NCBI GenBank assembly: GCA_913060495.1
Contig: CAJXRP010000009.1
Span: 62,001-126,000, forward strand
Source of the DNA: an uncultured Gammaproteobacteria bacterium
GTDB taxonomy: Bacteria; Pseudomonadota; Gammaproteobacteria; Pseudomonadales; Pseudohongiellaceae
DNA: 64,000 bases
Direction: 5' to 3'
The position numbers were made by a program, and so were the translations under genes. The notes below the pieces were generated by a model, which was not told where the DNA came from, ran no database searches, and saw only the letters and a list, made by a program, of their open reading frames with translations. Of this stretch, positions 43,909-53,725 are shown piece after piece. Numbering within the stretch: the first letter of the stretch is position 1; each line of letters opens with the position of its first letter.

Positions 43909-45708
43909 TTAGCTTTTTTGATTCGCTAGATAAGCTCGCCATCCACCAAAAGTCGATACGTCTTGTGCATCGGCAACGCCGCCTTCTTCACAGATAAACC
44001 CTGGGAGGCTTTCACCAGATTCGATGGTTACCTTACCTATGCCAAGCGGGGAGGGTATGCCAGTTACAAAACTGCCAAACTCTGCCATAGGCATTTTCCA
44101 GATTTCTACTTCAATTGCAGAGCCACCATTTTTCTGAATGAGCGCGGGGCGTTTTCCATCTGGAAGAGCATACAAGGCATAGGCGGGTTTCGTATGGGTC
44201 TTGGCTTTGAGAGTGGCGCCTCGATCTTGTAGCTGCCAATTCAATGGTTGACCTGACAGATGAGCGCCGCACACAAGCACATCGACTGTCAGTTCAGGCG
44301 CAATTCGGCCAGGTGTTACTAGCGGTGAAAGCGAATAGGGTGTTGCACCCAATGGGAGATTGAGTTTCCGCTGCAGTGAGCCTGCGAAACTCAGCAGCTG
44401 CATATCAGTAAAGGCATGACTAAAAAGGGATACTCCCCAACTAACTTTCGAACTCAATCTTCCGACAGGAATGGCTGTCGCCGTGTAGTCGAGAAGGTTC
44501 ATAAAATTTGTGTAGGTGCCGAGCTTTGAATTCAATGCAATGGGTTCTTCCTCTAGTTCGCTACGCAAGTAACAAGAGGGAGTTGTAGGTGTAACCACAA
44601 AGTCCACTGTCCCCAATGCTCGGTCACAGATTCGCTTTAGTGCTTGTAGTTTATATAGGGCATCGAAGGTGTCTGTTACATCAAAATTCTGCGTTGTAGC
44701 TAGAATTTCTTGAATGACCGGCAGCATGTCACTACGGTTTACATCCCTTGTTGCCCAGGCACGTTCTGCTATCCAGGGTCCTTCATAGAGTAGCCTTGCA
44801 GTCTGTAGGAAAGGTTCAAAATCAACTGAAATAGACTGACCACCTAGTTCTCTGAGTTGCTCGCAGGCTGAATGAAACAAGGCTTCTGTCTCTGTATTGC
44901 CGTCGAAATCAAGTTGCTCGGGGATGCCGAAACTAAAGGGAGTCGGTCTTTCATCTCGCCAATAGGGTAGTGTGTTAAATGCAGTATTTCCCCGCGCATA
45001 GGGATCAGCATCATCATCCTGCGCAGCAATATCCAAAACTCGGGCTACGTCTTCACTGTTTAGTGCAAAAATTGATACACAGTCTAGAGACTTGCAGGCT
45101 GGCACTACACCGACTGTGCTTAGTAATCCCTTGGTTGGTTTGTGTCCTATCAGATTGTTAAATGCAGCGGGTACTCGGCCTGAGCCTGCCGTGTCTGTAC
45201 CCAGAGCGAATGAAACCTGTCCCAAGGCCGTTGCAATAGCGGAGCCTGCGCTACTGCCGCCACTAATATAGTCAGTATTGAATACGTTTTTGCCTTCACC
45301 AAAAGGTGAGCGCGTTCCAACTAGGCCTGTAGCGAATTGATCGAGGTTTGTTTTGCCCAATGGTATCGCGCCGGCTTTGATCAAGAGTGTAATAACTGTT
45401 GCCGATTTTTCTGGCAAATAAGTAAAAGCTTCGCATCCCGCGCTGGTAGGAATATTTTTTAGATCGATATTGTCTTTAATCGCAAACGGAATTCCCCAAA
45501 GCGGTGTCGAGCTAATGGGCTTTAGTTTTAGGGCATCCAAATAAACTTGCAGTTCTTCTTCGCTGAGTAAGTAGATCCAGGCGTTAAACTCTTTTTGTTC
45601 TAACGCCTGAATTCGCAGTTTGGCGAACAAGGACTCTGGTGTTTCGATACCGTTTGCATAGGATTCATGCACGGCAGTGATGGTTAGGTTATTTATGTCA
45701 GTCATCAT
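43909..45708 (-). CDS. atzF: Allophanate hydrolase
   Basis: 599 residues, the full two-domain form. The amidase-signature domain (to ~430) has K78 (F-A-I-K-D-N), the G-G-S-S-A-G-S segment with Ser152/153, and Ser176 in D-T-A-G-S-G-R, the expected Lys-Ser-Ser triad. The C-terminal domain (~450-599) is the AtzF-type domain ending in F-G-G-W-R-A-Y-L. It converts allophanate to ammonia and CO2. It overlaps the carboxylase gene by 11 bp, so the two are translationally coupled. It is the last gene of the riboswitch-controlled operon and completes guanidine breakdown. Confidence 0.92.
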   Translation of the reverse strand: MMTDINNLTITAVHESYANGIETPESLFAKLRIQALEQKEFNAWIYLLSEEELQVYLDALKLKPISSTPLWGIPFAIKDNIDLKNIPTSAGCEAFTYLPEKSATVITLLIKAGAIPLGKTNLDQFATGLVGTRSPFGEGKNVFNTDYISGGSSAGSAIATALGQVSFALGTDTAGSGRVPAAFNNLIGHKPTKGLLSTVGVVPACKSLDCVSIFALNSEDVARVLDIAAQDDDADPYARGNTAFNTLPYWRDERPTPFSFGIPEQLDFDGNTETEALFHSACEQLRELGGQSISVDFEPFLQTARLLYEGPWIAERAWATRDVNRSDMLPVIQEILATTQNFDVTDTFDALYKLQALKRICDRALGTVDFVVTPTTPSCYLRSELEEEPIALNSKLGTYTNFMNLLDYTATAIPVGRLSSKVSWGVSLFSHAFTDMQLLSFAGSLQRKLNLPLGATPYSLSPLVTPGRIAPELTVDVLVCGAHLSGQPLNWQLQDRGATLKAKTHTKPAYALYALPDGKRPALIQKNGGSAIEVEIWKMPMAEFGSFVTGIPSPLGIGKVTIESGESLPGFICEEGGVADAQDVSTFGGWRAYLANQKS

Positions 45709-48700
45709 TACTCCTAGTGTCTTGCTCTAGCCAGATCAAGCATTGCCCAGCCTGAACTTCCTGGCCGGCGCTGACCCATACCTTATTAATCTTGCCGGCC
45801 TCTTGTGCCTGAATGGATATTTCCATCTTCATGGATTCCAAGATCAGTAAGGTCTGACCTTCGCTAATAGTGTCGCCCTCTTTAACTTCGACCTTCCAAA
45901 CATTGCCAGATATGGAGCTGTCTAATGGCACAGCTCCCTGGGGGATTTCATTCATCAGCGCTGTATTTTCATTAGCTTCAGGCGCATCGAAAGTAAATTG
46001 GCCGTCATCGCGCCAGCGCTGTAATTCCTCATCGAAGGCTTGTTCTCGAACGGCTTTGAATTCGCCTATGCTTTCATCAATTTCGCTTAGCCAGCCCTGA
46101 TAGTTAGATAAAGAGAATTCGGTTTCTTCAATACGAAGAGAGGCCTGACCCTTTGGAAAATCACGTCTAAACTCTGCTAGTTCACAAGCGCTTACTTCAT
46201 AAAAACGGATCTGATCGAAAAAGCGGAGTAACCAGGGCTTAGAAAACTCCGGAGTTTTCTTGTATCGATTCCACATTTGCGAAGTGCGTCCGACAAATTG
46301 GTAGCCTCCCGGTCCTTCCATGCCATAAACACACATATAGGCTCCGCCAATACCCACCGAATTCTCAGCGGTCCACGTTCTGGCGGGGTTGTATTTGGTT
46401 GTTATCAGTCTATGTCTCGGATCTATCGGTGTTGCTACGGGTGCTCCAAGATAGACATCACCTAAACCCATGACTAAGTAGGAAGCATCAAAAACAATTT
46501 TCTTAACGTCATCGATTGAGTCGAGTCCGTTCATACGCCGAATAAATTCCAAATTGCTTGGACACCAGGGGGCGTCGGGGCGCACAGATTGCATGTATTT
46601 TTTGATCGCTAACTTACAGGCTTCGTCATCCCAGCTTAGGGGTAGATAGACTACGCGGCCAGGTACGGCCAGGCTGTTAGTAGTTAACGATGCTACCGTT
46701 GTCTCGATAAGCTCGAGTAAATCGGTCAATTCAATTGCTTGGCTGTCGTAGTGAATTTGGAGCGAACGTATCCCAGGAGTAAGCTCTCTCACGCCTTTTA
46801 TGCCTAGACGCTCAAGCTCAAGCATCAGGGCATGCACTTTGAAACGACGGGGGATATCGAGCACTAACGGCCCGACTTCTATTAGCAGAAAATGATCTCC
46901 AGCGAGCCGGCAAACAAGATCATCGCCTTCCCATTGCATGCGTTTAACAATAGGCTGTATTAGCTCAGTGAGGTTTGTAGTATGGCTGGGTTCCGGCAGT
47001 TCTAGTTTGCTGATAGATGTAACTTGATTTGCTTCTGCATGTACTGCAGCCTCATAGCTAACAGGAACAAAGCGCACAGATTGGCCGGCTGATAACTGGC
47101 CAAGCTTCCATAGATCTGCGGTGATGACCGTGGCGGGACACACGAAGCCGCCTAAGGAAGGCCCGTCTGGACCAAGTATCACAGGCATATCGCCAGTAAA
47201 ATCAACTGTGCCGAAGGCGTAGGCGTTGTCGTGAATGTTTGACGGATGCATGCCCGCTTCGCCACCAGAAGGTCTCGCCCAGCTTGGTTTTGGTCCAATG
47301 AGTCGCACACCTGTGCGGCTTGAGTTGTAGTGCACTTGCCATTGACTGGAGAAAAATTCGGCAATATCGTCATCAGTAAAGAAGTCCGGTGCGCCGTGAG
47401 GACCATATAGCACTCGTAACTCCATAAGCTCTGGAATTTCTGGGATGGTCATCGCCCTAGATTCAGTGCTGGAGGTCTGGACTAAATGCAACACGTCGCC
47501 GGTTCTTAGTGCGCGCCCTACATGACCACCAAATTGGCCAAGAGTGAAGGTTGATTTCGACCCTAAGTAAGTTGGGCATTGGATTCCGCCCGAAATCGCT
47601 AAATATGCACGAGCACCGGCACCCTCGACTTTGCCAACAGTCAGAGTTTGGCCAGCAGACACCGCTATAGCTCGATAGCGAGAGACTAGATGGCCATCAA
47701 TTTCCGCTTGCATGTCAGCCCCGGTTAAAGCAATCACAGTATCGGATTCAAATAGCACCGTAGGACCGCTCAATGTCATCTCAATAGCAGCCGCATCGGC
47801 TGCATTGTTTAATAACTGATTGGCGAAGCGAAATGATTGCGAGTCCATAGGCCCAGAGGGAGGCACACCTATGTGCCAATAGCCTTGTCGTCCGGGGTAG
47901 TCTTGTACTGTGGTTTGGGTGCCTGCGTTTAGAATTCTCAGCGATGGACATTTGTTCGTATGGGACGCAAGAGTCTTGGTTAATAACTGACCCGATCTGG
48001 CGCGGTCGGTTATCAATACTGAGGCAACGTAGCTTAGATTGGTTTCAATTCCATAGATTCGAGTCTGTTCCAGAACCTGGGACATTGCAGCCAAGGCTTC
48101 CTCGCGAGAGTTTTTTGAAACAATTAACTTTGCAAGCATTGGATCGAATAAGGCAGGCACATCTACGCCAGCTTCCACCCATGTATCAACTCGCAAACCT
48201 TCAATTTCTGGAAAAAAGACTTCGGACAAAAGACCCGCGCTTGGCTGAAAATCTTGCTGAGTGTCTTCAGCGTATAAACGCATCTGTATTGAATGGCCTG
48301 AGGGCTTCAGACTTGAACGAATTAGTTCCAGACTCTGTAATTCCTCAGCAGCTAGCTTGAGCATCCACTCTACAAGGTCAACATCGAACACTTCTTCAGT
48401 GACACCATGCTCCACTTGTAGTCGAGTATTTACTTCCAAAAAATAGAACGATTGCTGATCAACATCGAAGATGAATTCAACAGTACCGGCGTTGCGATAG
48501 TGTACTGACGCCATTAATTTTTCTGCGGTACGGTGCATGTCTTCACGCACGGATTGATTCAAATTGGGCGCAGGGCATTCTTCAATAACTTTCTGATTCC
48601 TGCGCTGGGCTGAACAATCGCGTTCACCTAGAGCGATAGCATTACCCTTGCCATCAGCAAATATTTGCACTTCGATATGTCGGGCATTGTCGATGAATTT

Positions 48701-49297
48701 TTCGAGGAAAACACGATCATCGGAAAAGTAGTTAGCGCTGAGGCGCTTTACGCTATCCCAAGCTTCTATTAAGGAATCGATTTCCCAACACACCTGCATG
48801 CCAATGCCGCCGCCACCGGCGCTACTTTTGAGCATGACGGGGAACCCTATTTTTTCTGCCCAGCCTATAGCGGCTTCAACGTCTTCTAAAACCCCAGAGC
48901 CGGGTAACAGGGGCACCTTAGCCTGTTCGGCTGCCTCTCTGGCTAGATGCTTTAAGGCGAACACGTTCATTTGCTTGGGTGTGGGGCCAATGAATTTCAA
49001 TCCATGTGATTCGCATTTGTCTACAAAGGTAGGATTTTCGCTTAGAAAGCCATAGCCGGGGTGAATGGCATCTGCATTCGTCTGTGTCGCAATCTGCAGG
49101 AGCTTTTCTTGGTTCAGATAAGTTTCTGCGACGGTTCCAGCCCCTAGACTTACGGCGATATCAGCACGCTGCACATGCAAGCTGTCTTGGTCTTTCTCGT
49201 GGTATACAACGACAGATTCGATGTCTAGTTTTTTGAGAGTTCGAATAATACGAGTGGCAATGGCGCCACGGTTTGCAATGAGTACTCGTTTGAACAT
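45698..49297 (-). CDS. uca: Biotin-dependent urea/guanidine carboxylase
   Basis: 1199 residues from the ATG at 49297 (M-F-K-R-V-L-I-A-N-R-G); the longer frame adds 15 unlikely residues. Order: biotin carboxylase (~1-450, with S-S-A-G-G-G-G-I-G-M and E-V-N-T-R-L-Q-V-E-H), KipA/AHS2-like (~470-780, N-A-G-T-Q-T-T-V-Q-D-Y-P-G-R), KipI/AHS1-like (~830-1040), and a biotinyl domain with E-S-M-K-M near 1160. Families with this architecture are annotated urea carboxylase. With a guanidine-I riboswitch and two DUF1989 proteins in the operon, the physiological substrate is most likely guanidine, giving carboxyguanidine. It overlaps atzF and follows the deiminase genes. Confidence 0.92.
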   Translation of the reverse strand: MFKRVLIANRGAIATRIIRTLKKLDIESVVVYHEKDQDSLHVQRADIAVSLGAGTVAETYLNQEKLLQIATQTNADAIHPGYGFLSENPTFVDKCESHGLKFIGPTPKQMNVFALKHLAREAAEQAKVPLLPGSGVLEDVEAAIGWAEKIGFPVMLKSSAGGGGIGMQVCWEIDSLIEAWDSVKRLSANYFSDDRVFLEKFIDNARHIEVQIFADGKGNAIALGERDCSAQRRNQKVIEECPAPNLNQSVREDMHRTAEKLMASVHYRNAGTVEFIFDVDQQSFYFLEVNTRLQVEHGVTEEVFDVDLVEWMLKLAAEELQSLELIRSSLKPSGHSIQMRLYAEDTQQDFQPSAGLLSEVFFPEIEGLRVDTWVEAGVDVPALFDPMLAKLIVSKNSREEALAAMSQVLEQTRIYGIETNLSYVASVLITDRARSGQLLTKTLASHTNKCPSLRILNAGTQTTVQDYPGRQGYWHIGVPPSGPMDSQSFRFANQLLNNAADAAAIEMTLSGPTVLFESDTVIALTGADMQAEIDGHLVSRYRAIAVSAGQTLTVGKVEGAGARAYLAISGGIQCPTYLGSKSTFTLGQFGGHVGRALRTGDVLHLVQTSSTESRAMTIPEIPELMELRVLYGPHGAPDFFTDDDIAEFFSSQWQVHYNSSRTGVRLIGPKPSWARPSGGEAGMHPSNIHDNAYAFGTVDFTGDMPVILGPDGPSLGGFVCPATVITADLWKLGQLSAGQSVRFVPVSYEAAVHAEANQVTSISKLELPEPSHTTNLTELIQPIVKRMQWEGDDLVCRLAGDHFLLIEVGPLVLDIPRRFKVHALMLELERLGIKGVRELTPGIRSLQIHYDSQAIELTDLLELIETTVASLTTNSLAVPGRVVYLPLSWDDEACKLAIKKYMQSVRPDAPWCPSNLEFIRRMNGLDSIDDVKKIVFDASYLVMGLGDVYLGAPVATPIDPRHRLITTKYNPARTWTAENSVGIGGAYMCVYGMEGPGGYQFVGRTSQMWNRYKKTPEFSKPWLLRFFDQIRFYEVSACELAEFRRDFPKGQASLRIEETEFSLSNYQGWLSEIDESIGEFKAVREQAFDEELQRWRDDGQFTFDAPEANENTALMNEIPQGAVPLDSSISGNVWKVEVKEGDTISEGQTLLILESMKMEISIQAQEAGKINKVWVSAGQEVQAGQCLIWLEQDTRSNDD

Positions 49298-49393
49298 GGT
49301 GCTTCTCTGTCTGGCATGGGTCGTCCCAGGGTTACTAAACACACCGGCAGGTCGTCCTGCGGTGTATTACCTTATTGGCTCATCCTTATATTT

Positions 49394-50038
49394 TTAAGCT
49401 GCAGCCCATATGGCTACCTCTATTGGAGTAGGGTTGTAAGCGTTACAAGGGTTGTTTAACTGAGGGCAGTTGGAAATCAATACGATGGTATCCATTTTCG
49501 CGGTTAGTTCGACGTATTTTCCGGGCGCCGATACGCCATCGGCAAACTTCAGTTGACCATCGGGTGTGACTGGAACATTCATAAAAAAATTAATGTTGTG
49601 GCCAATGTCTTCTTTTTCCAAGCCATATTCGTCATGTTCTGCAATGGCCAGCATCCAGCTGTCTCGGCATGCGTGCATGCAACGTTTTTCCAGGTCGTAA
49701 CGCACTGTATTCGATTCAGTAGAGCAGGCGCCACCGACTGTATCGTGCCTTCCACAGGTGTCGGCAGTTATCTCAAGTAGATCTCGATTCAGATTCGTTT
49801 TTAACTTTGACCCTGTCGTGAGATACAGCGCAGCTTGTTCGCGAATAGTATCGGTGGCGCTGTAGCGCTCGCTTGGGTCTTGCGCATTGTAGAACAGGGT
49901 GTCCGCCGCTTGGTTACCTTCCAGATCGATAATGCGAATAGTCTCACCAGCTTCAATAATCTGGATGAAATAATCGCCGGCACTCACATTGTTGCGGGCT
50001 CTAGCGTCGCTTAGAGCTAGGGAACTTTCTTTAATCAT
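49394..50038 (-). CDS. Urea-amidolyase-associated protein 2 / carboxyguanidine deiminase subunit (DUF1989)
   Basis: 214 residues. DUF1989 features include [48 protein letters not shown] and the C-terminal [10 protein letters not shown]. Conserved Cys and His suggest a metal site. From established work, the pair of such proteins beside guanidine carboxylase forms a heterodimeric carboxyguanidine deiminase (CgdAB). Which subunit is A or B I leave open. It lies 9 bp after its partner and about 96 bp before the carboxylase start. Confidence 0.87.
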   Translation of the reverse strand: MIKESSLALSDARARNNVSAGDYFIQIIEAGETIRIIDLEGNQAADTLFYNAQDPSERYSATDTIREQAALYLTTGSKLKTNLNRDLLEITADTCGRHDTVGGACSTESNTVRYDLEKRCMHACRDSWMLAIAEHDEYGLEKEDIGHNINFFMNVPVTPDGQLKFADGVSAPGKYVELTAKMDTIVLISNCPQLNNPCNAYNPTPIEVAIWAAA

Positions 50039-50047
50039 AATTAAGTC

Positions 50048-50776
50048 TCATATTCCCAAGTGATACAAAGTATTGTTTTGAAAGCCGCGGCGATTTTCGT
50101 CGCAAAGATTCAAACAATAGTCATCTGATAAAACCGGTTGCGCTTTTTCCAAATGAACTTGAATGGGTTTGCGTGGGTAGTCTTGAGCCGTATTCAATGG
50201 ATGAGGGCAGGTATGCATGACAACCAAGGTATCCATTTCAAACCGAAGTGTAATACTGTCTTGTGCCTGGCTTTGCCTGCTTAATTGCAATTCGCCTTCT
50301 TCATTCGTAGATACTTCTGAGAACAGATTCAGATTCGCCGCCAAGTCTTGTTTCTTCAGGCGATATTTTGTGAGCTCGACCAAGAAAGCATCGAAGCCGT
50401 TCTGTTGCCAGTCGTTACGCTGTGTTTGATAGTCTCGCTTGCCCCAGCGATTATCTATGTGCTCTGAATGAGACGTGCCGCACACGGTATCGTGCCATCC
50501 GAATGAGTCATCAATGATTGATGCAAACACACGGCCCATGTCTGAATACAGACAATGTCCGCGCGTAAGTTTGAATGTGTGTTGGCATTTCAACGAGTCA
50601 GGGGCATTGTACTTCTCGCTTAACAGTGTCGGATTATAGAAAAGCATGCCAACGTTTGCACCGCCTTCGAGGTCGGTGAGTTTCATCTGCATCCCTTTGC
50701 GCACGGTTAGCGACCAATGCGCGCCGGGTGCTAGGATGGTTGCGTAGTCTTGGGGAAATAGTTGCTGAGTACTCAT
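50048..50776 (-). CDS. Urea-amidolyase-associated protein 1 / carboxyguanidine deiminase subunit (DUF1989)
   Basis: 242 residues, paralogous to the next gene: V-R-K-G-M-Q-M-K-L-T-D-L-E-G-G-A-N-V-G-M-L-F-Y-N, S-F-G-W-H-D-T-V-C-G-T-S-H, A-A-N-L-N-L-F-S-E-V, T-C-P-H-P-L and a final stretch with C-L-N-L-C-D-E-N. It forms with UAAP2 the deiminase that turns carboxyguanidine into allophanate and ammonia, feeding AtzF. Position directly after the transporter genes (24 bp) is the standard order for these operons. Confidence 0.87.
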   Translation of the reverse strand: MSTQQLFPQDYATILAPGAHWSLTVRKGMQMKLTDLEGGANVGMLFYNPTLLSEKYNAPDSLKCQHTFKLTRGHCLYSDMGRVFASIIDDSFGWHDTVCGTSHSEHIDNRWGKRDYQTQRNDWQQNGFDAFLVELTKYRLKKQDLAANLNLFSEVSTNEEGELQLSRQSQAQDSITLRFEMDTLVVMHTCPHPLNTAQDYPRKPIQVHLEKAQPVLSDDYCLNLCDENRRGFQNNTLYHLGI

Positions 50777-50800
50777 TTTTGATGTAATTCCAAAGTAGAT

Positions 50801-51592
50801 CTACATTGCCGCAGTAGCGGAAATTTGATTGTTTATGGCGGCCAAATCTTCGCTATCTAACGATCCATCTTGCGAGCGAAGTGGCAAATCGAAAGTAATA
50901 GTGCTTCCATAGCGATTTGCGGCATGGGGATCATGACGTACTTTGTCGAAAACCCAGAGTCGGCTGCCTAGATGAAAACCTTCGTGTAGATCATGGGTTA
51001 CCATGAAAACGGTAAGTTGGTATTTTTTCCAAAGTCCTAGAACAAGCTCATGCATGTCTTTACGTATGCCTGGATCCAACGCGCCAAAGGGTTCATCAAG
51101 CAACAGTACTTTAGGTTTCTTAATCAATGCCTGGGCCAATGCTAACCTTTGCTGCATTCCCCCGGAAAGCTCATGTGGATATTGATTGAGGGACTGATCC
51201 AGTCCAACTGCTTCGAGCCATTCTTCAGCCTGTTCCAGCGCCTGTTTTCGTGCTGACCCGAATAGGCGTCCTAATCGAGGGCTACGCTCGAATTCCAGTC
51301 CTAGGGCGACGTTTTCGCGAACATTTAGATGAGGGAAAACGGAGTACTTCTGAAATACGATGCCGCGCTCGGGGCTGGGTTCTTGAGCTATCGGGCAGCC
51401 CGCCATAAGAAGCTCACCTGATGATGCGCGTTCTGTGCCTAGTAGTAACTTGAGGAAGGTGCTCTTTCCGCATCCGGAAGCACCAACAAGTGTAACAAAC
51501 TCGCCTTCCATCACTTTCGTTGAAAGGTTCTCCAGCACGACGTTATCATCGTAGTGTTTCGAGATTTTGTTCAATTCAATAAATGCGCTCAC
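50801..51592 (-). CDS. Guanidine ABC transporter, ATP-binding protein
   Basis: 263 residues of the nitrate/taurine (SsuB/TauB) ATPase type. Walker A G-A-S-G-C-G-K-S-T at 37-45, Q-loop in V-F-Q-K-Y-S-V-F-P, signature L-S-G-G-M-Q at 142-147, Walker B L-L-L-D-E-P at 163-168, D-loop G-A-L-D-P, and H-loop in V-T-H-D-L-H-E. It powers the permease encoded immediately upstream (9 bp). In this operon family it has been called urea-carboxylase-linked; guanidine is the likelier cargo here. Confidence 0.93.
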   Translation of the reverse strand: MSAFIELNKISKHYDDNVVLENLSTKVMEGEFVTLVGASGCGKSTFLKLLLGTERASSGELLMAGCPIAQEPSPERGIVFQKYSVFPHLNVRENVALGLEFERSPRLGRLFGSARKQALEQAEEWLEAVGLDQSLNQYPHELSGGMQQRLALAQALIKKPKVLLLDEPFGALDPGIRKDMHELVLGLWKKYQLTVFMVTHDLHEGFHLGSRLWVFDKVRHDPHAANRYGSTITFDLPLRSQDGSLDSEDLAAINNQISATAAM

Positions 51593-51601
51593 GTTACTTC
51601 C

Positions 51602-52417
51602 TTATCTATCTGCGTGGTACCAGGGAAACACAATTCGACTGAGTTTCAGTAGGCACCAATCTGTGGTGAACGCTAGAAATGTAATCCACGCAACATAAGG
51701 CAAGATAATGTCCATCGACATATAACGTCGAACTAGGAATATGCGATACCCGAGACCATCGGTTGAGGCAATGGCTTCGGCAGCGATCAAAAACAACCAC
51801 GCCGCTCCGAGGCTAAGGCGAACGGCATCGATTAGACGCGGGAGTATTTGTGGAAGAATCACTCTAAGAATTATTTGCCAGCTGTTGCCACCTAGGGTCT
51901 GCGCTTTTACAAGCTGCTCGCGGGGCAATTCTTGCGTGCGCTGCAAAATGTCCCTAATTAAGAATGGGCTCACGCCAATAACGATCAGCATCACTTTAGA
52001 CAGTTCGCCCAGTCCGAACACGATGAATAGAACCGGCAATATTGCTAGTGGGGGGATCAGAGAAATGGCAGTAATCAGTGGTTTTAATGGCGCGGCGACG
52101 ATGGGGATAGAGCCCGCAGCGATTCCAAATAGCAAGCCGATAAACGCAGCAATCGAAATGCCTTTCGCCAAGCGCATGACGCTGCTTTGGGTGTCCCGCC
52201 AAAATAGATATTCGCCAGTACGCCTGCTGGGCTGGAACGCCATCCTATCGATGCCATCGGCAATTTCGGCAAAGCTTGGAAGTAATTTGTCTTGTTCGTT
52301 TTCAGCTTTGCGCAGATCAGATCCTATCTGATACACGAGCAGAATTAGCAGGAAAGGAATAAGGCCTAGCGCGGTCTTTAAGACACGACTTGGCTTATGA
52401 TTGATGAGCCTTTGCAT
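51602..52417 (-). CDS. Guanidine ABC transporter, permease
   Basis: 271 residues with about six helices, of the SsuC/TauC/NrtB type. The EAA-like loop is in V-K-A-Q-T-L-G-G-N-S-W-Q-I-I-L-R-V-I-L-P-Q-I-L-P. A basic N-terminus (H-K-P-S-R-V-L-K) precedes the first helix. It forms the transmembrane dimer with the ATPase downstream and takes substrate from the binding protein encoded 53 bp upstream. Confidence 0.9.
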   Translation of the reverse strand: MQRLINHKPSRVLKTALGLIPFLLILLVYQIGSDLRKAENEQDKLLPSFAEIADGIDRMAFQPSRRTGEYLFWRDTQSSVMRLAKGISIAAFIGLLFGIAAGSIPIVAAPLKPLITAISLIPPLAILPVLFIVFGLGELSKVMLIVIGVSPFLIRDILQRTQELPREQLVKAQTLGGNSWQIILRVILPQILPRLIDAVRLSLGAAWLFLIAAEAIASTDGLGYRIFLVRRYMSMDIILPYVAWITFLAFTTDWCLLKLSRIVFPWYHADR

Positions 52418-52470
52418 GGAATTATTCTCTCAAGCGATAAGTCACGAGGTCGGAACTAGAGCTCGGTATT

Positions 52471-53529
52471 TTATAGATTGCCTTCTGCGGCCATTTCCAT
52501 ATACGAAGGATCAAAGCGCAATTGAATATTTCCACTGTTACCGAATACGCCAGCAGGGGTTTCGATACCAATGAAGCTGGCGTCATCAGCACCTTCGCCT
52601 AACAAGCCGTGATCAAACGAAAAGTTGGCAACGTATTCCATTGTCGTTTTTAATTTAGGGCTATTTACAAAGGTAACGGCATCGACTGGCGAGTAAAACA
52701 TCTGGGTTGAGGCCAATTGGGCTTCGTATCCAGCTTGATCTGTTCCCGAGGCTTCGCCCATGTGCGCACGAACATCAGCACTACTCTCCATGGCGGCCAT
52801 GATTTCATACCACGCGCCGGTTAAGGCTTTGCCGAAATCAGGATTCTCTTCGAGAACTTCGGTCTTGACCATTAACGTATCAATAATTTCACCTGGGATT
52901 TGCGAGCTATCGAATACCTTTGTAGCACTCGGCATCTTTAATATTTCATTAACTAGCGGATTCCATGTCGTTACGGCAGTAACGCCACTCGTTGTATAGG
53001 CTGCAACCATATCGGCATCTGAGGTATTCACCACTGCCACATCGCGTTCGCTTAAACCTACGGACTCCAAGCCACGCGCCAAAAGATAATGGGAGACACT
53101 CAACTCAACTAGGTTCACTTGCTGGCCTTCTATATCTTTTAGAACTGACCCTTCTTTCAGGACAATTGCATCATTGCCGTTCGAGAAGTCGCCAACAATA
53201 ACGGCTGTCGAATCGACCCCGCCTGCGGCAGGAATGGTTAACGCATCCATGTTAGTCATAGAGCAAGCATCAAACTGGCCTGCTGAATACTGGTTTATTG
53301 ATTCAATGTAGTCGTTGATCTGCACAACATCGATTTCTATGCCGTATTTGTCAGCCCATTTTTTTATGATTCCGGAACTATCTCCGTACTCCCAGGGCAT
53401 CCAACCAACGTAAATAGACCAGCATAAGCTGAAACTTTCTTGTGCTTGTGCTCGGTTACCCAGCGAGGTGATCGTCATAGCAGTCGCAAGAACTAGGGTG
53501 ATAAAGCTTTTTGCTAGGGTAGGTCTCAT
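52471..53529 (-). CDS. Guanidine ABC transporter, periplasmic binding protein (urea-carboxylase-region type)
   Basis: 352 residues with a signal peptide (A-M-T-I-T-S-L-G-N-R-A-Q-A). The mature start F-S-L-C-W-S-I-Y-V-G-W-M-P-W-E-Y, then D-A-C-S-M-T-N-M-D-A-L and V-G-D-F-S-N-G-N-D-A, is characteristic of the NMT1/SsuA-like binding protein family found only beside urea carboxylase. Aromatic residues at the mature N-terminus suit a planar cation such as guanidinium. It is the first gene of the operon, 54 bp after the riboswitch. Confidence 0.9.
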   Translation of the reverse strand: MRPTLAKSFITLVLATAMTITSLGNRAQAQESFSLCWSIYVGWMPWEYGDSSGIIKKWADKYGIEIDVVQINDYIESINQYSAGQFDACSMTNMDALTIPAAGGVDSTAVIVGDFSNGNDAIVLKEGSVLKDIEGQQVNLVELSVSHYLLARGLESVGLSERDVAVVNTSDADMVAAYTTSGVTAVTTWNPLVNEILKMPSATKVFDSSQIPGEIIDTLMVKTEVLEENPDFGKALTGAWYEIMAAMESSADVRAHMGEASGTDQAGYEAQLASTQMFYSPVDAVTFVNSPKLKTTMEYVANFSFDHGLLGEGADDASFIGIETPAGVFGNSGNIQLRFDPSYMEMAAEGNL

Positions 53530-53582
53530 TTCACGTCTCCAATTATTTTCGTTACGCAGAGAAAATTCTGACTATCGCCAGA

Positions 53583-53725
53583 TTGTCCTCCCGGGCTTTT
53601 ATCCCGCCGTGTAACCTTGCAATAGTCTGAGACTGCAGTGCTTAGTATCTGATAAAGCACAGTTTGAAAGGTCGAGTGCTCTCGGACCAGTCGCATCCTT
53701 ACGATGCCGGAACCCTAGCACTCCA
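53583..53725 (-). promoter_or_regulatory. Guanidine-I (ykkC-class) riboswitch
   Basis: The minus strand carries all conserved blocks of the class in order: ctagggttccgg, then actggtccgagag after a short hairpin, a variable arm (about 53620-53680), and acacggcgggataaaagcccgggagg. Free guanidine binding switches expression on in this class. It lies directly in front of the transporter-carboxylase operon, which identifies guanidine as inducer and likely substrate. A clear terminator-antiterminator pair is not obvious, so transcriptional or translational control is undecided. Confidence 0.95.
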
